Assembly (NCBI RefSeq): GCF_018119405.1
Contig: NZ_JAGPWC010000013.1
Coordinates: 28,619-92,618, forward strand
Direction: 5' to 3'
DNA length: 64,000 nucleotides
From: Massilia sp. ST3
Lineage (GTDB): Bacteria > Pseudomonadota > Gammaproteobacteria > Burkholderiales > Burkholderiaceae_D
Shown: positions 17,831-29,531 of the stretch, in pieces
Layout: each line of letters opens with the position of its first letter
How positions within the stretch are numbered: position 1 is the first letter of the stretch
The notes under the pieces: model-generated
What the model was told of the DNA's origin: nothing
The model's input: only the letters and a program-made list of their open reading frames with translations
The model's database searches: none
Made by a program: the position numbers and the translations under genes

Positions 17831-18928
17831 ATGACTATCAGTGCCACCCACGAAGCGGGCAGCATCGCTCCCAACAGTTCGTTCGCCGGCGCCATCGAAG
17901 CCGACGCCGTGATCATCGGCGCCGGTCCGGTCGGCCTGTTCCAGGTCTTCGAACTCGGCCTTCTCGAAATCAAGGCCCACGTCATCGATTCGCTGCCGGC
18001 CGTCGGCGGCCAGTGCGTGGAACTGTACCCGGACAAGCCGATCTACGACATCCCGGCCGTGCCGGTGTGCACCGGCCAGGAACTGACCGACAACCTGCTC
18101 AAGCAGATCGAGCCTTTCGAGCCGACCTTCCACCTGGGCCAGGAAGTGACCACCGTCCAGCGCCGTGAAGACAGCCGTTTCAACGTCGAGACCTCGACCG
18201 GCACCCGTTTCATCACCAAGACCATCTTCATCGCCGCCGGCGTCGGTTCCTTCCAGGCGCGTACCCTGAAGGTCGACGGCATCGACAAGTTCGACAACGA
18301 GCAGCTGTTCTACCGCGTCAAGGATCCGGCACTGTTCGAAGGCAAGAACCTGGTCATCTGCGGCGGCGGCGACTCGGCCCTGGACTGGGCCCTGAACTTC
18401 GTCGGCAAGGCCGAATCGGTGGTGCTGGTGCACCGCCGCGAAGACTTCCGCGCCGCCCCGGCCTCGGTCGCCAAGATGAAGGCCTTGTGCGACGAGTACG
18501 AGATGCAGCTGATCACCGGCCAGGTGACCGGCTTCGACGAGAAGGACGGCAAGCTGAGCGAAGTGAAGGTGACCGGCGCCGACGGCGTGACCCGCCGCGT
18601 GCCGCTGGACATGCTGCTGGTCTTCTTCGGCCTGTCGCCGAAGCTGGGCCCGATCGCCGAGTGGGGCCTGGACATCGAGCGCCGCCAGCTGAAGGTCATG
18701 GACACCGAGAAGTTCGAGACCAACGTGCCGGGCATCTTCGCCGTGGGCGACATCAACACCTACCCGGGCAAGAAGAAGCTGATCCTGTCGGGCTTCCACG
18801 AAGCCGCGCTGGCCGCCTTCGGCGCCGCGCCCTACATCTTCCCGGACAAGAAGATCCACATGCAGTACACGACCACGTCGCCGAAGCTGCACAAGATCCT
18901 GGGTGTGGAGACGCCGGTGTTCGACTAA
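17831..18928 (+). CDS. Ferredoxin--NADP+ reductase, thioredoxin-reductase-like
   Basis: The ATG at 17831 with an AGGAAG ribosome site gives a 365-residue flavoprotein; an upstream in-frame start is rejected. The FAD-binding [16 protein letters not shown] is near the N-terminus. [17 protein letters not shown] replaces the CxxC of thioredoxin reductase, as expected for TrxR-like FNRs. The NADPH-binding [13 protein letters not shown] is central and a second FAD segment ([17 protein letters not shown]) is near the end. It should move electrons between NADPH and ferredoxin, most likely FdxA from the gene just before. A strong terminator follows. Confidence 0.93.
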   Translation: MTISATHEAGSIAPNSSFAGAIEADAVIIGAGPVGLFQVFELGLLEIKAHVIDSLPAVGGQCVELYPDKPIYDIPAVPVCTGQELTDNLLKQIEPFEPTFHLGQEVTTVQRREDSRFNVETSTGTRFITKTIFIAAGVGSFQARTLKVDGIDKFDNEQLFYRVKDPALFEGKNLVICGGGDSALDWALNFVGKAESVVLVHRREDFRAAPASVAKMKALCDEYEMQLITGQVTGFDEKDGKLSEVKVTGADGVTRRVPLDMLLVFFGLSPKLGPIAEWGLDIERRQLKVMDTEKFETNVPGIFAVGDINTYPGKKKLILSGFHEAALAAFGAAPYIFPDKKIHMQYTTTSPKLHKILGVETPVFD

Positions 18929-18951
18929 AACACGTCGTTTCAGCCGACCAG

Positions 18952-18981
18952 CATGCCGCCCTGATGGGCGGCATTTTTTTT
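18952..18981 (+). terminator. Intrinsic terminator after the FNR gene
   Basis: Nine-base arms ATGCCGCCC and GGGCGGCAT enclose TGAT and are followed by eight T residues. This is the strongest canonical terminator in the first third of the window. Confidence 0.93.
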
Positions 18982-18995
18982 GCCTGGTACGCAAA

Positions 18996-19106
18996 GAACT
19001 TGGGTTCCGGCCGTCGCCGGAACGACGGTTTTAGGCAAGTGGCCAAGTCATCAGTCGCCATTACCTCAGCACGTCGTTGCGGCGAAGGCCGGAACCGAAG
19101 CTTGCC
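18996..19106. repeat. REP-like inverted repeat pair, copy B
   Basis: The left unit begins AACTTGGGTTCCGGCC and continues with GCCGGAACGACGGTTTT. The right unit is its near reverse complement, ending GGCCGGAACCGAAGCTT, about 45 bases away. Each unit can fold by itself, and the two can pair with each other. Between this element and the phaZ promoter at 19270 nothing else is recognised in the 427-base gap. Confidence 0.85.
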
Positions 19107-19269
19107 TGAAGACCACAAATCTCCCCTTTTGTGCGTTCAGTAACCCCCACCCAACAAACTTCCCGTTACAAACACGGGCATGTCAACTTATGTGGGGAGC
19201 CTCACCGAAGCGCACTGCACAAATATGCTACAAGTGAACCATACCGTTGCAGCCGACTGAAAACGACTG

Positions 19270-19298
19270 TTTCCACAAGTAAATCAATCCCATATAAT
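19270..19298 (+). promoter_or_regulatory. Candidate sigma-70 promoter of phaZ
   Basis: A perfect TATAAT (19293-19298) lies 17 bases after TTTCCA, in an AT-rich patch 58 bases before the phaZ ATG. Confidence 0.55.
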
Positions 19299-19355
19299 TG
19301 ATTGCAGTTACGCGCAAACGATTGCGACGCGCACTGTCCACTGAAGGATTTATTT

Positions 19356-20591
19356 ATGCTTTACCAACTGCACGAGATGCAACGCTCCTTCCTGACCCCG
19401 CTGATGCAGTGGGCCGATGCGTCCTCGAAACTATTCTCCAACCCCGTCTCGCCGTTCGCGCACACCCCTTTCGCCCAGCGTATCGCCGCCGGCTACGAGC
19501 TGATGTACCGCTTGGGCAAGGACTATGAAAAGCCGGCCTTCGGCATCCATTCGGTCAAGATCAAAGGCGAAGACGTCGGCATCATGGAACGCACGGTCGT
19601 CGAAAAACCGTTCTGCAAGCTCCTGCATTTCAAGAAGGACATGGGCGACCAGGCCTTCGCAGCGCTGGACCAGCCGAAGGTGCTGGTGGTCGCGCCCCTG
19701 TCGGGCCACCACGCCACCCTGCTGCGCGACACCGTGCGCGCCCTGCTGGTCGACCACGACGTCTGCATCACCGACTGGACCGACGCGCGCATGGTGCCGC
19801 TCTCGAGCGGTCCCTTCCACCTGCACGACTACATCTATTACGTGCAGGACTTCATCCGCTTGCTGGGCCCGGACGTGCACGTGATCTCGGTGTGCCAGCC
19901 GACCGTGCCGGTGCTGGCCGCGATCTCGCTGATGGCGTCCAACAAGGATGCCAAGCTGCCGAAGACCATGACCATGATGGGCGGCCCGATCGACCCGCGC
20001 AAGTCGCCGACCGCGGTCAACGACCTGGCCACCGAAAAGCCCTTCTCGTGGTTCGAGAACACCGTGATCTATTCGGTGCCGGGCAACTACCCGGGCTTCG
20101 GCCGCAAGGTCTATCCGGGCTTCCTGCAGCACGCGGGGTTCATCGCGATGAACCCGGGCCGCCACGCCCAGAGCCACCGCGAGTTCTACCAGCACCTGGT
20201 GCGCGGCGACGACGATTCGGCCGAGGCGCACCGCCAGTTCTACGACGAATACAACGCCGTGCTGGACATGCCGGCCGAGTACTACCTCGAGACCATCAAG
20301 ACTGTGTTCCAGGAACACCGCCTGCCCAAGGGCACCTGGGAAGTCGGCGGCCAGCTGGTGCGTCCGCAGGACATCGAGACGGTGGCCCTGATGACCGTGG
20401 AAGGCGAGCTGGACGATATCTCCGGCCTGGGCCAGACCAGCGCGGCGCACGAGCTGTGCAGCGGGATTCCGAAGGATAAGCACCTCAAGTTCGTGGCGCC
20501 GAAGTGCGGGCACTATGGCATCTTCTCGGGCCGCCGCTGGCGCGAGATTATTTGTCCGAAGATTACGGAGTTTATTCAGGCGAATCGCTGA
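19356..20591 (+). CDS. phaZ: Intracellular polyhydroxybutyrate depolymerase
   Basis: The ATG at 19356 (GAAGGA ribosome site upstream) gives 411 residues beginning MLYQLHEMQRS, the family start. The protein has the alpha/beta-hydrolase layout of PhaZa1-type depolymerases: a strand-turn VLVVAPLSGHHATLLRDTV, the nucleophile Cys180 in VISVCQPTVPVL where ordinary lipases have serine, and a C-terminal histidine in PKCGHYGIFSGRRW. It lacks a signal peptide and acts on amorphous PHB granules inside the cell. With the PHA-system gene at 14962 it indicates a PHA-storing organism. A terminator and a REP-like pair follow. Confidence 0.94.
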   Translation: MLYQLHEMQRSFLTPLMQWADASSKLFSNPVSPFAHTPFAQRIAAGYELMYRLGKDYEKPAFGIHSVKIKGEDVGIMERTVVEKPFCKLLHFKKDMGDQAFAALDQPKVLVVAPLSGHHATLLRDTVRALLVDHDVCITDWTDARMVPLSSGPFHLHDYIYYVQDFIRLLGPDVHVISVCQPTVPVLAAISLMASNKDAKLPKTMTMMGGPIDPRKSPTAVNDLATEKPFSWFENTVIYSVPGNYPGFGRKVYPGFLQHAGFIAMNPGRHAQSHREFYQHLVRGDDDSAEAHRQFYDEYNAVLDMPAEYYLETIKTVFQEHRLPKGTWEVGGQLVRPQDIETVALMTVEGELDDISGLGQTSAAHELCSGIPKDKHLKFVAPKCGHYGIFSGRRWREIICPKITEFIQANR

Positions 20592-20610
20592 ACTGTTCGG
20601 CGGAATGGAA

Positions 20611-20637
20611 AATGCCGCGAGATCGCGGCATTTTTTT
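20611..20637 (+). terminator. Intrinsic terminator after phaZ
   Basis: Arms AATGCCGCGA and TCGCGGCATT around a two-base centre are followed by a run of T residues, 20 bases after the phaZ stop. Confidence 0.9.
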
Positions 20638-20655
20638 GCGCTGAAGGTAGGCTGC

Positions 20656-20775
20656 GAACTTGGGTCCCGGCCTGCGCGGGGACGACGGTTTTTAGGCGAG
20701 TGGCAGGATTCGGGCTGATTCCGTACTGTCACCCTCACTCAACGTCGTCCCGGCGCAGGCCGGGACCCAAGTTCC
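20656..20775. repeat. REP-like inverted repeat pair, copy C
   Basis: The left unit starts AACTTGGGTCCCGGCC. The right unit ends GGCCGGGACCCAAGTT, and they are exact reverse complements over these arms. The inner TGCGC/GCGCA cores show compensatory change relative to the TTCGCC version in copy D, which argues for selection on pairing. It sits between convergent phaZ and the RcnB-like gene. Confidence 0.88.
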
Positions 20776-20790
20776 CAGAGCAGTGTTAGC

Positions 20791-21141
20791 TCACCTCACC
20801 ACCACCACCTCCGTCACCACCCCCGTCGCAATCGCCACCAGCGCATAGCTGGCCCCCGCCTGCACCCACTGGTGCCCCGGCGGCGGCTCGCTCAGCTTGT
20901 GGGCGCGCCAGTTCTCGATCACATAGTGATGGGTGCGGTAGCGCGGCGGCAGCTGCTCGCCGCGCTTGAGTTCGCCATTGCTTTCCACGCTGCGGTAGCG
21001 CGCTTTGCCCTTTTCCCCTTGCTGCCCCCCGGCGTCATGCAGCGCGGCCTGCGGCGCGCCGTGGGAGCGCTGCTGCGCGTGCGCCCCGGGGCCGCTCGAC
21101 AGGAGCGCGGCAAGCAAGACCGGTACGATCAACTCGTTCAT
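20791..21141 (-). CDS. RcnB-family periplasmic protein
   Basis: The 116-residue protein starts with a Sec signal peptide (NELIVPVLLAALLSSGPGAHA-QQ). It ends with the RcnB-type core: a strand with LPPRYRTHHYVIENWRAHKL, then PPPGHQWVQAGASYALVAIATGVV. RcnB of E. coli affects nickel and cobalt homeostasis; most homologues, including those of this short type, are uncharacterised periplasmic proteins. The middle is rich in Gln, Gly and Lys and probably disordered. No metal exporter gene lies nearby, so the function here is open. Confidence 0.83.
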   Translation of the reverse strand: MNELIVPVLLAALLSSGPGAHAQQRSHGAPQAALHDAGGQQGEKGKARYRSVESNGELKRGEQLPPRYRTHHYVIENWRAHKLSEPPPGHQWVQAGASYALVAIATGVVTEVVVVR

Positions 21142-21321
21142 CTCAACGCCCTCCTCGGTTCTCTCTCTCGTCTTCGCCCACTAGACCATGGACGCCGCGA
21201 ATCGTCTGTTCGCTCGGCCACCATACTGCCGGGAATGCTGCGCCGGCGGCGCACCGGACCGCGCCGTCGCATCGCATGGGGTTTTGGCGGATAATGTCGG
21301 CTTTACCATGAACGCTCCGCC

Positions 21322-22017
21322 GTGACCAGCGCTGTGACCGAATCCCTCGCCGACCAGATCGAAGACCTGCTGCCGCAGACGCAATGCACCAAGTGCGGCT
21401 ATCCCGCCTGCCGCCCGTACGCGGAGGCGATCGCGCGCGGCGAGGCGGAGATCAACCAGTGCCCGCCGGGCGGCATGGAAGGCGTGCGCCGCCTGGCCGC
21501 CGCCACCGGCCGCAAGGTGATCCCGATCAATCCGGCCAACGGCGCCGAGCGTCCGCGTCCGGTCGCCTTCATCGACGAGTCGCTATGCATCGGCTGCACC
21601 CTGTGCATCCAGGCCTGCCCGGTGGACGCCATTCTGGGCGCGGCCAAGCAGATGCACACCATCCTGCCCAGCCTGTGTACCGGCTGCGACCTGTGCGTGG
21701 CGCCCTGCCCGGTCGACTGCATCTCGATGGTTCCCGTGACGGGCGAAGCAACGGGCTGGGACGCCTGGTCGCAGGAGGCGGCCGACGCCGCCCGCGCGCG
21801 CCACGATTTCCGCGCCGAACGCCTGCAGCGCGAACGCGAGGAGAACGAGGCGCGCCTGGCCGCCAAGGCCCTGGAAAAGATGCGCGCGGTCACGGCCGAG
21901 GCGGCCAACACGCCGGAAGAACTGGCCGAGAAGGAACGCAAGCGCGCCATCATCGCCGCCGCCATGGAACGCGCGCGCCAGAAAGCCGCCGGCACCCCGC
22001 CGGCCGACAAGAATTGA
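21322..22017 (+). CDS. rsxB: RnfB/RsxB-type electron transport ferredoxin subunit
   Basis: The 231-residue protein has an Fe-S domain with [19 protein letters not shown] and a later Cys in NQCPPGG. Two [4Fe-4S] ferredoxin motifs follow: [16 protein letters not shown] and [16 protein letters not shown]. The C-terminus is a long charged helix. It lacks the N-terminal membrane helix of classical RnfB, as usual for betaproteobacterial RsxB. The start is a GTG. A five-codon ATG frame beginning at 21308 ends by overlapping that GTG and could couple to it. nth follows after seven bases. No other rnf genes are present here. Confidence 0.88.
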   Translation: MTSAVTESLADQIEDLLPQTQCTKCGYPACRPYAEAIARGEAEINQCPPGGMEGVRRLAAATGRKVIPINPANGAERPRPVAFIDESLCIGCTLCIQACPVDAILGAAKQMHTILPSLCTGCDLCVAPCPVDCISMVPVTGEATGWDAWSQEAADAARARHDFRAERLQREREENEARLAAKALEKMRAVTAEAANTPEELAEKERKRAIIAAAMERARQKAAGTPPADKN

Positions 22018-22024
22018 TGTCCCG

Positions 22025-22702
22025 ATGAACCCTGCCAAACGCCTCGAGATCTTCACGCGCTTCCGCGCCGCCAACCCCAAGCCCACCACCGAACTCGAAT
22101 TCACGACGCCCTTCGAGCTCCTGATCGCGGTGCTGCTGTCGGCCCAGTCGACCGACGTCGGCGTCAACAAGGCCACGCGCCGCCTGTATCCGGTGGCAAA
22201 CACGCCGCAAAAGATCCTGGACTTGGGGCTGGAGGAATTGAAGTCCTACATCTCGACGATCGGCCTGTACAACACCAAGGCCAAGAACGTGATGGCGACC
22301 TGCCAGATCCTGGTGGAGCAGTACGGCGGCGAGGTGCCGCCTTCGCGCGAAGCCCTGGAATCGCTGCCCGGAGTGGGCCGCAAGACCGCCAACGTGGTGC
22401 TGAACACCGCCTTCGGCGAGCCGACCATGGCGGTCGACACCCATATCTTCCGCGTGGCCAACCGCACCAAGATCGCGCCGGGCAAGAACGTCGACATCGT
22501 CGAGCAGAAGCTGCTCAAGTTCGTACCGAAGGAATTCCTGCACGACGCCCACCACTGGCTGATCCTGCACGGACGCTACACCTGCGTGGCGCGGCGCCCG
22601 AAATGCTGGAACTGCCTGATCGTGGACTTGTGCGAGTACAAGGACAAGACGCCGGCGCCCGCCGGCGTGCTCGATCCCGCGGCCCAGGCGGCCGAAGCCT
22701 AA
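22025..22702 (+). CDS. nth: Endonuclease III (DNA glycosylase/AP lyase)
   Basis: The 225-residue enzyme has the helix-hairpin-helix [12 protein letters not shown] with catalytic Lys120, the catalytic Asp138 in [12 protein letters not shown], and the C-terminal [4Fe-4S] motif Cys-X6-Cys-X2-Cys-X5-Cys ([17 protein letters not shown]). It removes oxidised pyrimidines and nicks the DNA. It is seven bases after rsxB, a common pairing in betaproteobacteria. Its TAA overlaps the TAG of the convergent chemoreceptor gene within CTAA at 22699-22702. Confidence 0.97.
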   Translation: MNPAKRLEIFTRFRAANPKPTTELEFTTPFELLIAVLLSAQSTDVGVNKATRRLYPVANTPQKILDLGLEELKSYISTIGLYNTKAKNVMATCQILVEQYGGEVPPSREALESLPGVGRKTANVVLNTAFGEPTMAVDTHIFRVANRTKIAPGKNVDIVEQKLLKFVPKEFLHDAHHWLILHGRYTCVARRPKCWNCLIVDLCEYKDKTPAPAGVLDPAAQAAEA

Positions 22703-24303
22703 GCCACCCGGCGCAGCGCCGGACGGGCGCGCGGCGCGGCCAGCGCCTTGGTGGTCGCCGGCGCGGTAGACGCTTGCGCCTCGTCCAGCTTGAACACGCT
22801 GACCACCTCGGTCAGGGCCACGGTCTGCTCGCGCAGCGACTGGGCCGCCGCCGCCGCTTCCTCGACCAGGGCCGCGTTCTGCTGGGTGGCCGAATCCATC
22901 TCGCCGATCGCCACGTTGACTTGGGCGATGCCGGCGCCCTGCTCCTGGCTGGCGGCGCTGATTTCCGAAATGATGTCCATCACGTGGCGCACGCTGTCGA
23001 CGATCTCGCTCATCGTCGCGCCTGCTTCACCGACCAGGCGATTCCCGGCTTCCACGCGTTCGCTTGATTCGCCGATCAGGGCCTTGATTTCCTTGGCCGC
23101 GGTGGCCGAGCGCTGCGCCAGGTTGCGCACCTCGCTCGCCACCACCGCGAAGCCGCGGCCCTGCTCGCCCGCACGGGCGGCCTCGACCGCCGCATTCAGC
23201 GCCAGGATATTGGTCTGGAAGGCGATGCCGTCGATGACGCCGATGATGTCGACGATCTTGCGCGACGAGGCATTGATCGAGGCCATGGTGTCGACCACCT
23301 GCTCGACCACCTTGCCGCCCCTGGCGGCCACGTCGACCGCCGACACGGCCAGCTGGCTGGCCTGGCGCGCGTTGTCGGCATTCTGCTGCACGGTCGAGGT
23401 CAGTTCTTCCATCGAGGATGCGGTTTCCTCGAGCGCGCCGGCCTGCATCTCGGTACGGCTGGACAGGTCGAGGTTACCCTGGGCGATCTCGTCGGAAGCG
23501 ACGGCGATGGTCTCGGCGCCCCCGCGCACCTGCAGCACGATGCGGTTGAGGCTGGCGGACATGTCCTTCAGCGCCAGCAGCAGCTGGCCGGTTTCGTCGT
23601 CGCTGCGGATGCTGATCTGGGTGCGCAGGTCGCCCGCCGCCACGCTCTTGGCGGCTTCGACGGCCTCGCCCAGCGGGCGGGTGATCGAACGCGACACCAG
23701 CACGCCGGCCACCACCGCGGCTACCGAACCGAGCAGCATGAACAGGTAGCTCAGGAAGGTGGCGCGGGCGCCGAGTTCGCCGGCCTGGGCGGCGCTGGCG
23801 GCGCTGCGCGCGGACATGGCTTTCTCGGCCTGGTCCAGCAGTTCGGCCGGTGCACGGTCCTTGCCCTTGACCGCGGCGTCGCCCGCGGCGGGATCGAAAC
23901 CGGCGGCTGTGAAGTCGGCGTAGCCGCGGCGGTAATCCTGGCCCATGGCCGCGTGGGCGGCGCCGAAACGGCTGACCAGTTCCTGCACTTCCCCAGCCGG
24001 CAGGCGGGCCTGCAAGGCTTTCACCTGGCCGCCGACCTCCGCTTCGCTTTTCTGGAAAGCGTCCCAGTACTTCTTGCGCTGCTCTTCGTCCTTGCCGCGC
24101 AGGAGGGTGTTCTTCCATTCCTGGAGCTGCTTGCGGAACTCCGACAGCAGGGACTGCACCCGTTGCGCCTCGCCGGCCTGCGTGACGGCGGTACGGTAGC
24201 TGTCGACCGAGCGGTTCATCTGCGCCACGCCGAAGAAACCGGCGCAGGCAACCAGCAAGGTAACGGCGGCAAAGCCAAGCGGCAGCTTGCGGCTCAATTT
24301 CAT
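22699..24303 (-). CDS. Methyl-accepting chemotaxis protein without CheR-tether
   Basis: From ATG 24303 (AGGGG ribosome site) the 534-residue receptor has a first membrane helix (about 8-28) and a periplasmic four-helix-type domain with [24 protein letters not shown] second membrane helix (about 195-215), HAMP, and a signalling domain with the conserved hairpin [20 protein letters not shown] follow. It ends ARPALRRVA and lacks the xWxxF pentapeptide that recruits CheR and CheB, unlike the receptor at 29532. The ligand is unknown. Confidence 0.93.
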   Translation of the reverse strand: MKLSRKLPLGFAAVTLLVACAGFFGVAQMNRSVDSYRTAVTQAGEAQRVQSLLSEFRKQLQEWKNTLLRGKDEEQRKKYWDAFQKSEAEVGGQVKALQARLPAGEVQELVSRFGAAHAAMGQDYRRGYADFTAAGFDPAAGDAAVKGKDRAPAELLDQAEKAMSARSAASAAQAGELGARATFLSYLFMLLGSVAAVVAGVLVSRSITRPLGEAVEAAKSVAAGDLRTQISIRSDDETGQLLLALKDMSASLNRIVLQVRGGAETIAVASDEIAQGNLDLSSRTEMQAGALEETASSMEELTSTVQQNADNARQASQLAVSAVDVAARGGKVVEQVVDTMASINASSRKIVDIIGVIDGIAFQTNILALNAAVEAARAGEQGRGFAVVASEVRNLAQRSATAAKEIKALIGESSERVEAGNRLVGEAGATMSEIVDSVRHVMDIISEISAASQEQGAGIAQVNVAIGEMDSATQQNAALVEEAAAAAQSLREQTVALTEVVSVFKLDEAQASTAPATTKALAAPRARPALRRVA

Positions 24304-24463
24304 GGATATCCCCTGTAAAGTAAGTGTGCATCCGCACAATCGATACTTCCAGTCTATCCAGTTACACGACCATGGAAAAAGTTTATCGCTGTAAATACTC
24401 ACCCATTCTCACCCACTGTCTCGGCCGTGCAACGAGCCCACAGTGTGAGCAAGTGCCCACCTT

Positions 24464-25578
24464 CTACAGCAGGACCATGTTATCGCGATGCACCAATTCA
24501 GGGCCTTCGACGAAGCCCAGGATGCCCTCGATCTCGCTCGAGGCGTGGCGCATGATGCGGCGCACCTCGCTGCTGGCGTAGTTGGTCAGCCCGCGCGCCA
24601 GCGCCCGGCCGCCCTCATCGACACAGGTGATCACCTGGCCGCGGCCGAATTCGCCGTTCACCGCCAATACCCCGATCGGCAGCAGCGACTTGCCTTCTCG
24701 GGTCAGCTTCTGAGCCGCGCCGGCGTCGATCACCACCTCGCCGGTGGTATGCAGGTGATCGACCATCCACTGGCGGCGCGCCGTCAGGCGACCGGTGGCG
24801 GCGGTGAGCTGGGTGCCGATCGCCTCGCCCCGGGCCAGGCGGGTCAGGACGTCTTCCTCGCGCCCCCAGGCGATCACAGTGTGGGCGCCGGAGCGGGCGG
24901 CGCGGCGCGCGGCCAGCACCTTGGTCAGCATGCCGCCGCGCCCGATGCTGCTGCCGGCGCCGCCGGCCATGGCTTCCAGCGCCGGATCGCCGGCGCGGGC
25001 TTCGCCGATCAGCCGCGCTTGCGGGTCCTTGCGCGGATCGGCGGAGAACAGGCCGCGCTGGTCGGTCAGGATCACCAGCGCGTCGGCCTCGATCAGGTTC
25101 GCGACCAGGGCGCCGAGGGTGTCGTTGTCGCCGAACTTGATCTCGTCGGTCACCACGGTGTCGTTCTCGTTGATGATCGGGACCACGCCCAGGCGCAGCA
25201 GGGTGGTGAGGGTCGAGCGCGCGTTCAGGTAGCGTTCGCGGTCGGCCAGGTCGGCATGGGTCAGCAGCACCTGGGCGGTCTTGATGCCGTGGGTGCGGAA
25301 GCTGGTTTCGTAGATCTGGGCCAGGCCCATCTGGCCGACGGCGGCGCAGGCCTGCAGCTCGTGGATGTCGGTCGGGCGGCTGGCGAAGCCCAGGCGCAGC
25401 ATGCCTTCGGCGATCGCGCCGGAAGACACCAGCACGACTTCCTTGCCGAGGGCGCGCAGGGCAGCGATCTGGGACGCCCAGCGGGCGATGGCGGTGTGAT
25501 CCAGGCCCTGGCCCTCGTTCGTGACGAGCGAGGAGCCGACCTTGACGATGATGCGGGAGGAGGACTGGAGGACGGAGT

Positions 25579-25582
<4 letters not shown>
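24464..25582 (-). CDS. proB: Glutamate 5-kinase
   Basis: The 372-residue protein has an amino-acid kinase domain ([78 protein letters not shown]) and a C-terminal PUA domain (about 280-365), the usual proteobacterial architecture. It phosphorylates glutamate in the first step of proline synthesis and should be feedback-inhibited by proline. Its ATG overlaps the stop of a small membrane-protein gene (ATGA at 25579-25582), itself overlapping obg, so obg, the small gene and proB form one tight unit. Confidence 0.97.
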
Positions 25583-27165
<1,583 letters not shown>

Positions 27166-27220
27166 CGATGGAAGGCTTGCGCCTTACAAAGAGCGCCGCG
27201 TGTCGCGGCGCGTGCGTAAA

Positions 27221-27493
27221 TTACGCTGCGACTGCTTCGTTCGCAACGACGGTCACGAACTGCTTCGAGCCCACGCCTTGCTTGACGAACTTGACCGTGC
27301 CGTCCACCAGGGCGAACAGGGTGTGGTCCTTGCCGGTACCGACGTTGGCGCCTGCGCGCACCGGGGTACCACGCTGGCGGATGATGATGCCGCCGGCGTT
27401 GATCGCCTGGCCGCCGTACACCTTCACGCCAAGGCGTTTGCTTTCTGAATCACGGCCGTTTCGCGTAGTGCCGCCGCCTTTTTTGTGTGCCAT
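27221..27493 (-). CDS. rpmA: 50S ribosomal protein L27
   Basis: The 90-residue protein begins [19 protein letters not shown], the N-terminus that reaches the peptidyl transferase centre. It continues with [38 protein letters not shown], all L27 signatures. The N-terminus lacks the cleavable extension seen in Firmicutes. It lies 37 bases downstream of rplU and is co-transcribed with it from the promoter at 27935-27963. Confidence 0.99.
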   Translation of the reverse strand: MAHKKGGGTTRNGRDSESKRLGVKVYGGQAINAGGIIIRQRGTPVRAGANVGTGKDHTLFALVDGTVKFVKQGVGSKQFVTVVANEAVAA

Positions 27494-27530
27494 TTCTAAT
27501 GCTCCTTATGACTGGGTGTCCGGACGGCGA

Positions 27531-27842
27531 TTAGCCGTTGATCGAGACGATCTGGATTTCGGTGAAGTTCTGGCGGTGGCCCTGACGCTTCTGGTAGTGC
27601 TTACGACGGCGCATCTTGAAGATACGGACCTTGTCGTGACGACCATGCGAAACCACTTTCACCAGCACCGAAGCACCGTCGACCAGCGGAGCACCAAACT
27701 TGATGCTGTCGCCCGCGCCAACGGCGAGGACCTGATCGATCGTGAGTTCGGAACCAATGTCTGCCGGTATCTGTTCTACTTTGAGTTTTTCGCCAGCGAC
27801 AACTTTGTATTGCTTGCCACCGGTTTTTATGACCGCGTACAT
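27531..27842 (-). CDS. rplU: 50S ribosomal protein L21
   Basis: The 103-residue protein begins [23 protein letters not shown] and contains [21 protein letters not shown], diagnostic of L21. It is the first gene of rplU-rpmA-obg, with a strong sigma-70 promoter about 90 bases upstream, and is divergent from ispB, the order found in most proteobacteria. Confidence 0.99.
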   Translation of the reverse strand: MYAVIKTGGKQYKVVAGEKLKVEQIPADIGSELTIDQVLAVGAGDSIKFGAPLVDGASVLVKVVSHGRHDKVRIFKMRRRKHYQKRQGHRQNFTEIQIVSING

Positions 27843-27934
27843 GATTGAGAAACCTCGTTAAATGTTAAAAGAATCCCAACGGCGCACCAGCGCAACACTG
27901 CTCGCTGGACTGCTTGGATGCCGGGGAACAGAGG

Positions 27935-27963
27935 ATTATACATAAATTGCTGCCACGCGTCAA
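27935..27963 (-). promoter_or_regulatory. Sigma-70 promoter of rplU-rpmA
   Basis: Read leftwards, TTGACG is followed by a 17-base spacer and a perfect TATAAT. This is the best sigma-70 promoter in the window and leaves a leader of about 85 bases. The rest of the 267-base gap holds a second TATAAT (28050-28055) facing ispB. Confidence 0.85.
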
Positions 27964-28109
27964 AGTGACATCCAGGCGGCCGGACGGCGTGGCAGCAGAC
28001 CAACGGCAGGGGCGCGCCGCCGAGCAGGACGGGCGCTGCTGGCTTATCGTATAATCGCCGCAATTGATAAAAACTCATCGCATCACTGTCTATCTATTGC
28101 AGGTTCGCC

Positions 28110-29099
28110 TTGTCAGCCGCTATCCCACACGCCCAACAACACTCCCTCACCTCCTCCATCGCGACCGACATGGAGGCCGTCAACACGGTGATCCGGCAGC
28201 GCCTGCATTCGGAAGTGAGCCTGGTGAACCAGATCGCCGAATACATCATCAGCGCCGGCGGCAAGCGCATCCGCCCGGTGCTGGTGCTGCTGCTGGCGAA
28301 TGCCTACGGCTACCGCGGCACGGCGCACCATGAACTGGCGGCGGTGGTGGAGTTCATCCACACCGCGACCCTGCTGCACGACGACGTGGTCGACGAATCC
28401 TCGATGCGCCGTGGCCGCCAGACCGCCAATGCCCTGTTCGGCAACGCCGCCTCGGTGCTGGTCGGCGACTTCCTGTACTCGCGCTCCTTCCAGATGATGG
28501 TCGGCCTCGACAACATGCGCGTGATGCGCATCCTGTCCGACGCCACCAACGTGATCGCGGAAGGCGAAGTGCTGCAGCTGCTGAACATGCACGACCCGGA
28601 CGTGACCGAGGAAAGCTACCTGAACGTGATCCGCTCCAAGACCGCCAAGCTTTTCGAGGCGGCGGCCGAGCTCGGCGCCCTGGTGGCCGGCGCGAACGAC
28701 GAGCAGATCTCCGCGGCCGGCGAATACGGCCGCTCGCTGGGCACCGCCTTCCAGCTGATCGACGACGTGCTCGACTACGCGGGCGACGCCGCCGAGATCG
28801 GCAAGAACGTGGGCGACGACCTGCGCGAAGGCAAGCCGACCCTGCCCCTGATCTGGCTGATGGAACATGGCAGCAGCGAAGAACGCGAGCTGGTGCGCAC
28901 CTGCATCGAACAGGGCGACGAACAGCATTTCGACGCCGTGCTGGCGGCCGTCACCTCGAGCGGCGCCCTGGCATATACCCGCACCCAGGCCGAGCAGGCG
29001 GCGCAGCGCGCGGCCCGCGCCATCGAGGCCTTGCCGGACACCGAATACAAACGCAGCCTCTTGCAGCTCTGCAGTTTCGCTGTTGACAGGAACCACTAA
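28110..29099 (+). CDS. ispB: Long-chain polyprenyl (octaprenyl) diphosphate synthase
   Basis: The 329-residue enzyme has both aspartate-rich motifs of trans-prenyltransferases, LLHDDVVDESSMRRG and FQLIDDVLDYAGD, plus the GGKRIRPVL substrate site near residue 50. It makes the ubiquinone side chain. The start is uncertain: TTG at 28110 gives an N-terminus whose MEAVNTVIRQRLHSEV part is conserved, but an ATG at 28170 would also leave the catalytic core intact. The downstream tRNA-Pro gene lies 52 bases after the stop. Confidence 0.94.
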   Translation: MSAAIPHAQQHSLTSSIATDMEAVNTVIRQRLHSEVSLVNQIAEYIISAGGKRIRPVLVLLLANAYGYRGTAHHELAAVVEFIHTATLLHDDVVDESSMRRGRQTANALFGNAASVLVGDFLYSRSFQMMVGLDNMRVMRILSDATNVIAEGEVLQLLNMHDPDVTEESYLNVIRSKTAKLFEAAAELGALVAGANDEQISAAGEYGRSLGTAFQLIDDVLDYAGDAAEIGKNVGDDLREGKPTLPLIWLMEHGSSEERELVRTCIEQGDEQHFDAVLAAVTSSGALAYTRTQAEQAAQRAARAIEALPDTEYKRSLLQLCSFAVDRNH

Positions 29100-29151
29100 A
29101 GCGACTAAAGTAATGCCTTCCCGAGATGACAGAAATGCCATCTCAAACCGT

Positions 29152-29228
29152 CGGGGTGTAGCTTAGCCCGGTAGAGCGCTACGTTCGGGACGTAGAGGCC
29201 GGAGGTTCGAATCCTCTCACCCCGACCA
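29152..29228 (+). tRNA. tRNA-Pro (anticodon CGG)
   Basis: The 77-base cloverleaf has a perfect acceptor stem (CGGGGTG with CACCCCG), a D arm in GTAGCTTAGCCCGGTAGAGC, and an anticodon stem CTACG/CGTAG with loop TTCGGGA giving anticodon CGG. The T arm contains GGTTCGAATCC, and the 3' ACCA is encoded. A palindromic terminator follows at 29257. Confidence 0.98.
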
Positions 29229-29256
29229 CGAATTCGCTTGTTCACGCGAGCACTTG

Positions 29257-29288
29257 CAAGGCCCATCGATCGATGGGCCTTGTTCGTT
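29257..29288 (+). terminator. Intrinsic terminator after tRNA-Pro
   Basis: A long palindrome with arms CAAGGCCCATCGA and TCGATGGGCCTTG is followed by TTCGTTTC, 28 bases after the tRNA. Confidence 0.75.
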
Positions 29289-29392
29289 TCCGGGTCCATA
29301 TTTTCTTCCCATGCCGCCGTCCGGCGCGCGCACTGCCGCCAACGTATCGGCAACACAACAATACGCGCCCGCAGTTCACAGAACTTAGCGAC

Positions 29393-29418
29393 AAAAAGCC
29401 TGGCGATCCGGGCTTTTT
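29393..29418. terminator. Second hairpin terminator in the tRNA-MCP gap
   Basis: Arms AAAAAGCC and GGCTTTTT enclose ten bases and could act in both directions. The 104 bases between this hairpin and the previous terminator contain no recognised gene; nothing else is seen before the chemoreceptor start at 29532. Confidence 0.75.
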
Positions 29419-29531
29419 CCGTTCCTTGCCAGTTCGCCATCGACACGGAGAGTTTTCGAGAGTATTTCTATTATTGCCGAATGGCATTAATTGCGCGCCA
29501 GCGCCTTTGCGAACCCACCTCGAACATCATC

